Below the pieces are notes generated by a model, which was not told the DNA's origin, did not search any database, and was given only the letters and a program-made list of their open reading frames with translations. From assembly GCA_021200895.1 (NCBI GenBank), contig JAJQFX010000133.1, positions 1 to 6,223 of the forward strand: a DNA stretch of 6,223 nt. The letters are read 5' to 3'. A program made the translations under genes and the position numbers. Within the stretch, counting starts at the first letter, position 1, and each line of letters begins with the position of its first letter. Positions 4,902-6,223 of the stretch are shown here, in pieces. Origin of the DNA: Clostridiales bacterium. GTDB taxonomy: Bacteria > Bacillota > Clostridia > Oscillospirales > Oscillospiraceae.

Positions 4902-5318
4902 TCAGGCCAGCACGTTCTTCGTCCTGGGGTACATCATCTCACGCCAGTCCAAATCGCCCCGGTTCAGGCCCTGAATCAGCATTTCGGCGGTGCAGATGTT
5001 GGTGGCGACGGGTACGTTGTTGATGTCGCACAGGTGGCAAATATACTTCAAATCGTCCAGATAAGCGTCATTGTCCGGCCCGGTGAAGAAGAAAATCATA
5101 TCCAGCTCGTTATAGGCAATACGCGCCCCGATTTGCTGGCAGCCTCCCTGGTCGTGGGAGAGGAACCGCTGCACCTTCAGCCCGGTGGCCTCCGCCACCA
5201 TGCGTCCGGTGGTGCTGGTGGCGCAGATGGTGTGCTTGGCCAGGATGCCACAGTAGGCGATGCAGAACTGCACCATCAGCTCCTGCTTATTTTCATCTGA
5301 AATGAGGGCAATATTCAT
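4902..5318 (-). CDS. mgsA: Methylglyoxal synthase-like protein with altered active site
   Basis: This 138-residue protein keeps the full MGS fold length and many family positions: MNIALIS at the start, ATSTTG (33-38), EATGLKVQRF, GGCQQIGARI (58-67), and NVPVATNICTAEMLI (101-115). Genuine MgsA converts dihydroxyacetone phosphate to methylglyoxal using Asp residues in HD, GGDQQ and DP motifs. Here HD is D8-E9, GGDQQ is GGC60QQ, and the (W/R)DP motif is TG80P. The PHxPD segment containing the conserved His reads NDAYLDD and is one residue shorter. Catalysis of the standard reaction therefore looks unlikely. The scaffold is otherwise intact, which argues for a retained non-catalytic or new function. 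AAAGGAG lies 9 bp upstream of the start. The gene lies 54 bp after minD, a known Bacillota arrangement, and is probably co-transcribed with it. Confidence 0.85.
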   Translation of the reverse strand: MNIALISDENKQELMVQFCIAYCGILAKHTICATSTTGRMVAEATGLKVQRFLSHDQGGCQQIGARIAYNELDMIFFFTGPDNDAYLDDLKYICHLCDINNVPVATNICTAEMLIQGLNRGDLDWREMMYPRTKNVLA

Positions 5319-5372
5319 TGTGATAGGCTCCTTTCTTCCGGCCCGGCGAGAGATGCCGCTTCCACTGTTTCG

Positions 5373-6110
5373 TCATATCCGCATCAGCGGGGTACGCCGC
5401 CCGGTCAAGCGGCTTGCGATGTTGCGATAGGCTCTGGCCGCGCCGCTGTGGCTGTGGAGGATCACCAACTCCCCTTTGGCGCACAGCTCCGGAACCCGCT
5501 CATCCTCCGGGACGACCCCAATCAGCGGCAGTCCCGCCGCGTCCATAGCGTCGTCAATGCTGGTGCGCAGCCTGCGCATCAGCCGTTTGTTCACCCGATT
5601 CACCGTCAGGTGAATGGGGATCTCATACCCCCGCAGCTGAGCCACCGCCATTTGGGCGTCCCGGAGGGAGGTGGGCTCCGTCGTCGTCACCACAACGGCC
5701 TGGTCGGCGGCGCAGACCGCCAGCCGGAAGCCGGAGCCGATGCCGGCGGGGCAGTCGATCAGCACATAGTCAAACCAGAGGCGGGCGCTGCCAATCAGCT
5801 CCCGCATACCCTGCTCCGTCACCCGGGCGGCGGGCAGCGTCACCGGCGCGTTCAGCAGGTACAGACCCTTCAGGGTGGGATGCTCGCACACCGCCGCCTC
5901 CAGCGGGCAGCGCCCGGCGATAACATCGCTGAAATCCATCAGAGCGCGGTCAGCCAGCCCCAGGGTCACATCCAGGTTCCGGAGGCCGATGTCCACGTCC
6001 ACACACAGGACGCGCTTGCCCAGCTCTGCCAGGGCGGAAGCAATGCCACAGGTCACAGTCGTCTTTCCCGTTCCACCTTTTCCCGATGTGATCACAACTG
6101 AAATACCCAT
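5373..6110 (-). CDS. minD: Septum site-determining ATPase MinD
   Basis: This 245-residue deviant-Walker ATPase positions the division septum at the membrane. Motifs are SGKGGTGKTT (9-18; signature K11, catalytic K16), VDVDIGLRNLDVTLG (37-51) and Walker B VLIDCPAGIGSG (116-127). TEPTSLRDA (144-152) and VNRVNKRL (170-177) are also MinD-specific. The start at 6110 is set by AGGAG 8 bp upstream; an in-frame ATG at 6185 lies upstream of the promoter and is rejected. The protein ends at GRRTPLMRI, where most MinDs continue about 15-25 residues to an amphipathic membrane-targeting helix, so that helix is missing or unrecognisable. Neither minC nor minE is in view: the interval upstream to the window edge is non-coding, and mgsA follows downstream. 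Confidence 0.92.
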   Translation of the reverse strand: MGISVVITSGKGGTGKTTVTCGIASALAELGKRVLCVDVDIGLRNLDVTLGLADRALMDFSDVIAGRCPLEAAVCEHPTLKGLYLLNAPVTLPAARVTEQGMRELIGSARLWFDYVLIDCPAGIGSGFRLAVCAADQAVVVTTTEPTSLRDAQMAVAQLRGYEIPIHLTVNRVNKRLMRRLRTSIDDAMDAAGLPLIGVVPEDERVPELCAKGELVILHSHSGAARAYRNIASRLTGRRTPLMRI

Positions 6111-6132
6111 TTTGCATTCTCCTGTATTGTAC

Positions 6133-6162
6133 AGTTTACCATATTTCCCGGCAGGATTGCAA
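6133..6162 (-). promoter_or_regulatory. Promoter of minD
   Basis: On the minus strand TTGCAA (6162-6157), an 18-bp spacer and TAAACT (6138-6133), preceded by TGG, lie just upstream of the minD ribosome site. The -10 is imperfect but has an extended TGn. It implies that minD-mgsA is an independent transcript rather than the end of a longer min operon. The remaining 6163-6223 is AT-rich and I see no gene in it. Confidence 0.6.
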
Positions 6163-6223
6163 CCCCTCTTTTCCAAATTTCCCAAACTTTTCAGGAATTT
6201 TTTTCCAGTGGAGTTGTCCGGTC

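Noticed and set aside
5293..5376. A separate 27-residue gene between minD and mgsA
   Set aside because: It has no ribosome site of its own, overlaps both neighbours and shows no recognisable motif; kept only as part of the MinD C-terminus finding.

Overview
The window is GC-rich with long antisense open frames. Its mix of an AraR-type regulator, a Gram-positive-style LexA operator, AAGGAGG-type ribosome sites and a minD next to an mgsA-like gene suggests a gut-type member of the Clostridia, probably Oscillospiraceae or a close relative. This assignment is inferred from gene content only.

Layout. Positions 1-275 hold a non-coding array of degenerate repeats with an exact 56-bp step between three of them. 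A minus-strand GntR/LacI-type (AraR-like) repressor follows (276-1343). A 161-bp MITE-like repeat with 20-bp terminal inverted repeats (1384-1544) sits just upstream of it. Next come a structured stretch with a possible plus-strand terminator, a 40-residue small protein (1752-1874), and an 84-residue single-span membrane protein (2016-2270). The last has a near-consensus promoter carrying two LexA-like operators 33 bp apart. Facing that gene is a minus-strand promoter and terminator pair that delimits a roughly 110-nt non-coding RNA (2277-2386). A minus-strand operon follows, rpe then a HAD phosphatase (4004-2601), with a clear promoter and terminator. Divergent from it is a YdjM-type membrane hydrolase gene (4222-4819) broken by one extra G in a G6 run. 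The right end holds minD (6110-5373) and an mgsA-like gene (5318-4902) on the minus strand, read from a promoter just upstream of minD.

How it fits together. The minD/mgsA pair is a known Bacillota arrangement, but here the MgsA-like protein lacks the catalytic Asp residues and MinD lacks the usual C-terminal membrane-targeting helix. No minC or minE is visible. The most unusual part is 1930-2421: a damage-inducible small membrane protein converging on a small RNA. This resembles SOS-controlled division inhibitors (YneA, SidA) or SOS-linked and 3'-overlapping type I toxin-antitoxin loci (TisB/IstR-1, TxpA/RatA, BsrG/SR4). That reading is inference from layout. Operators, promoters and hairpins were found by eye, and no homology search was possible.
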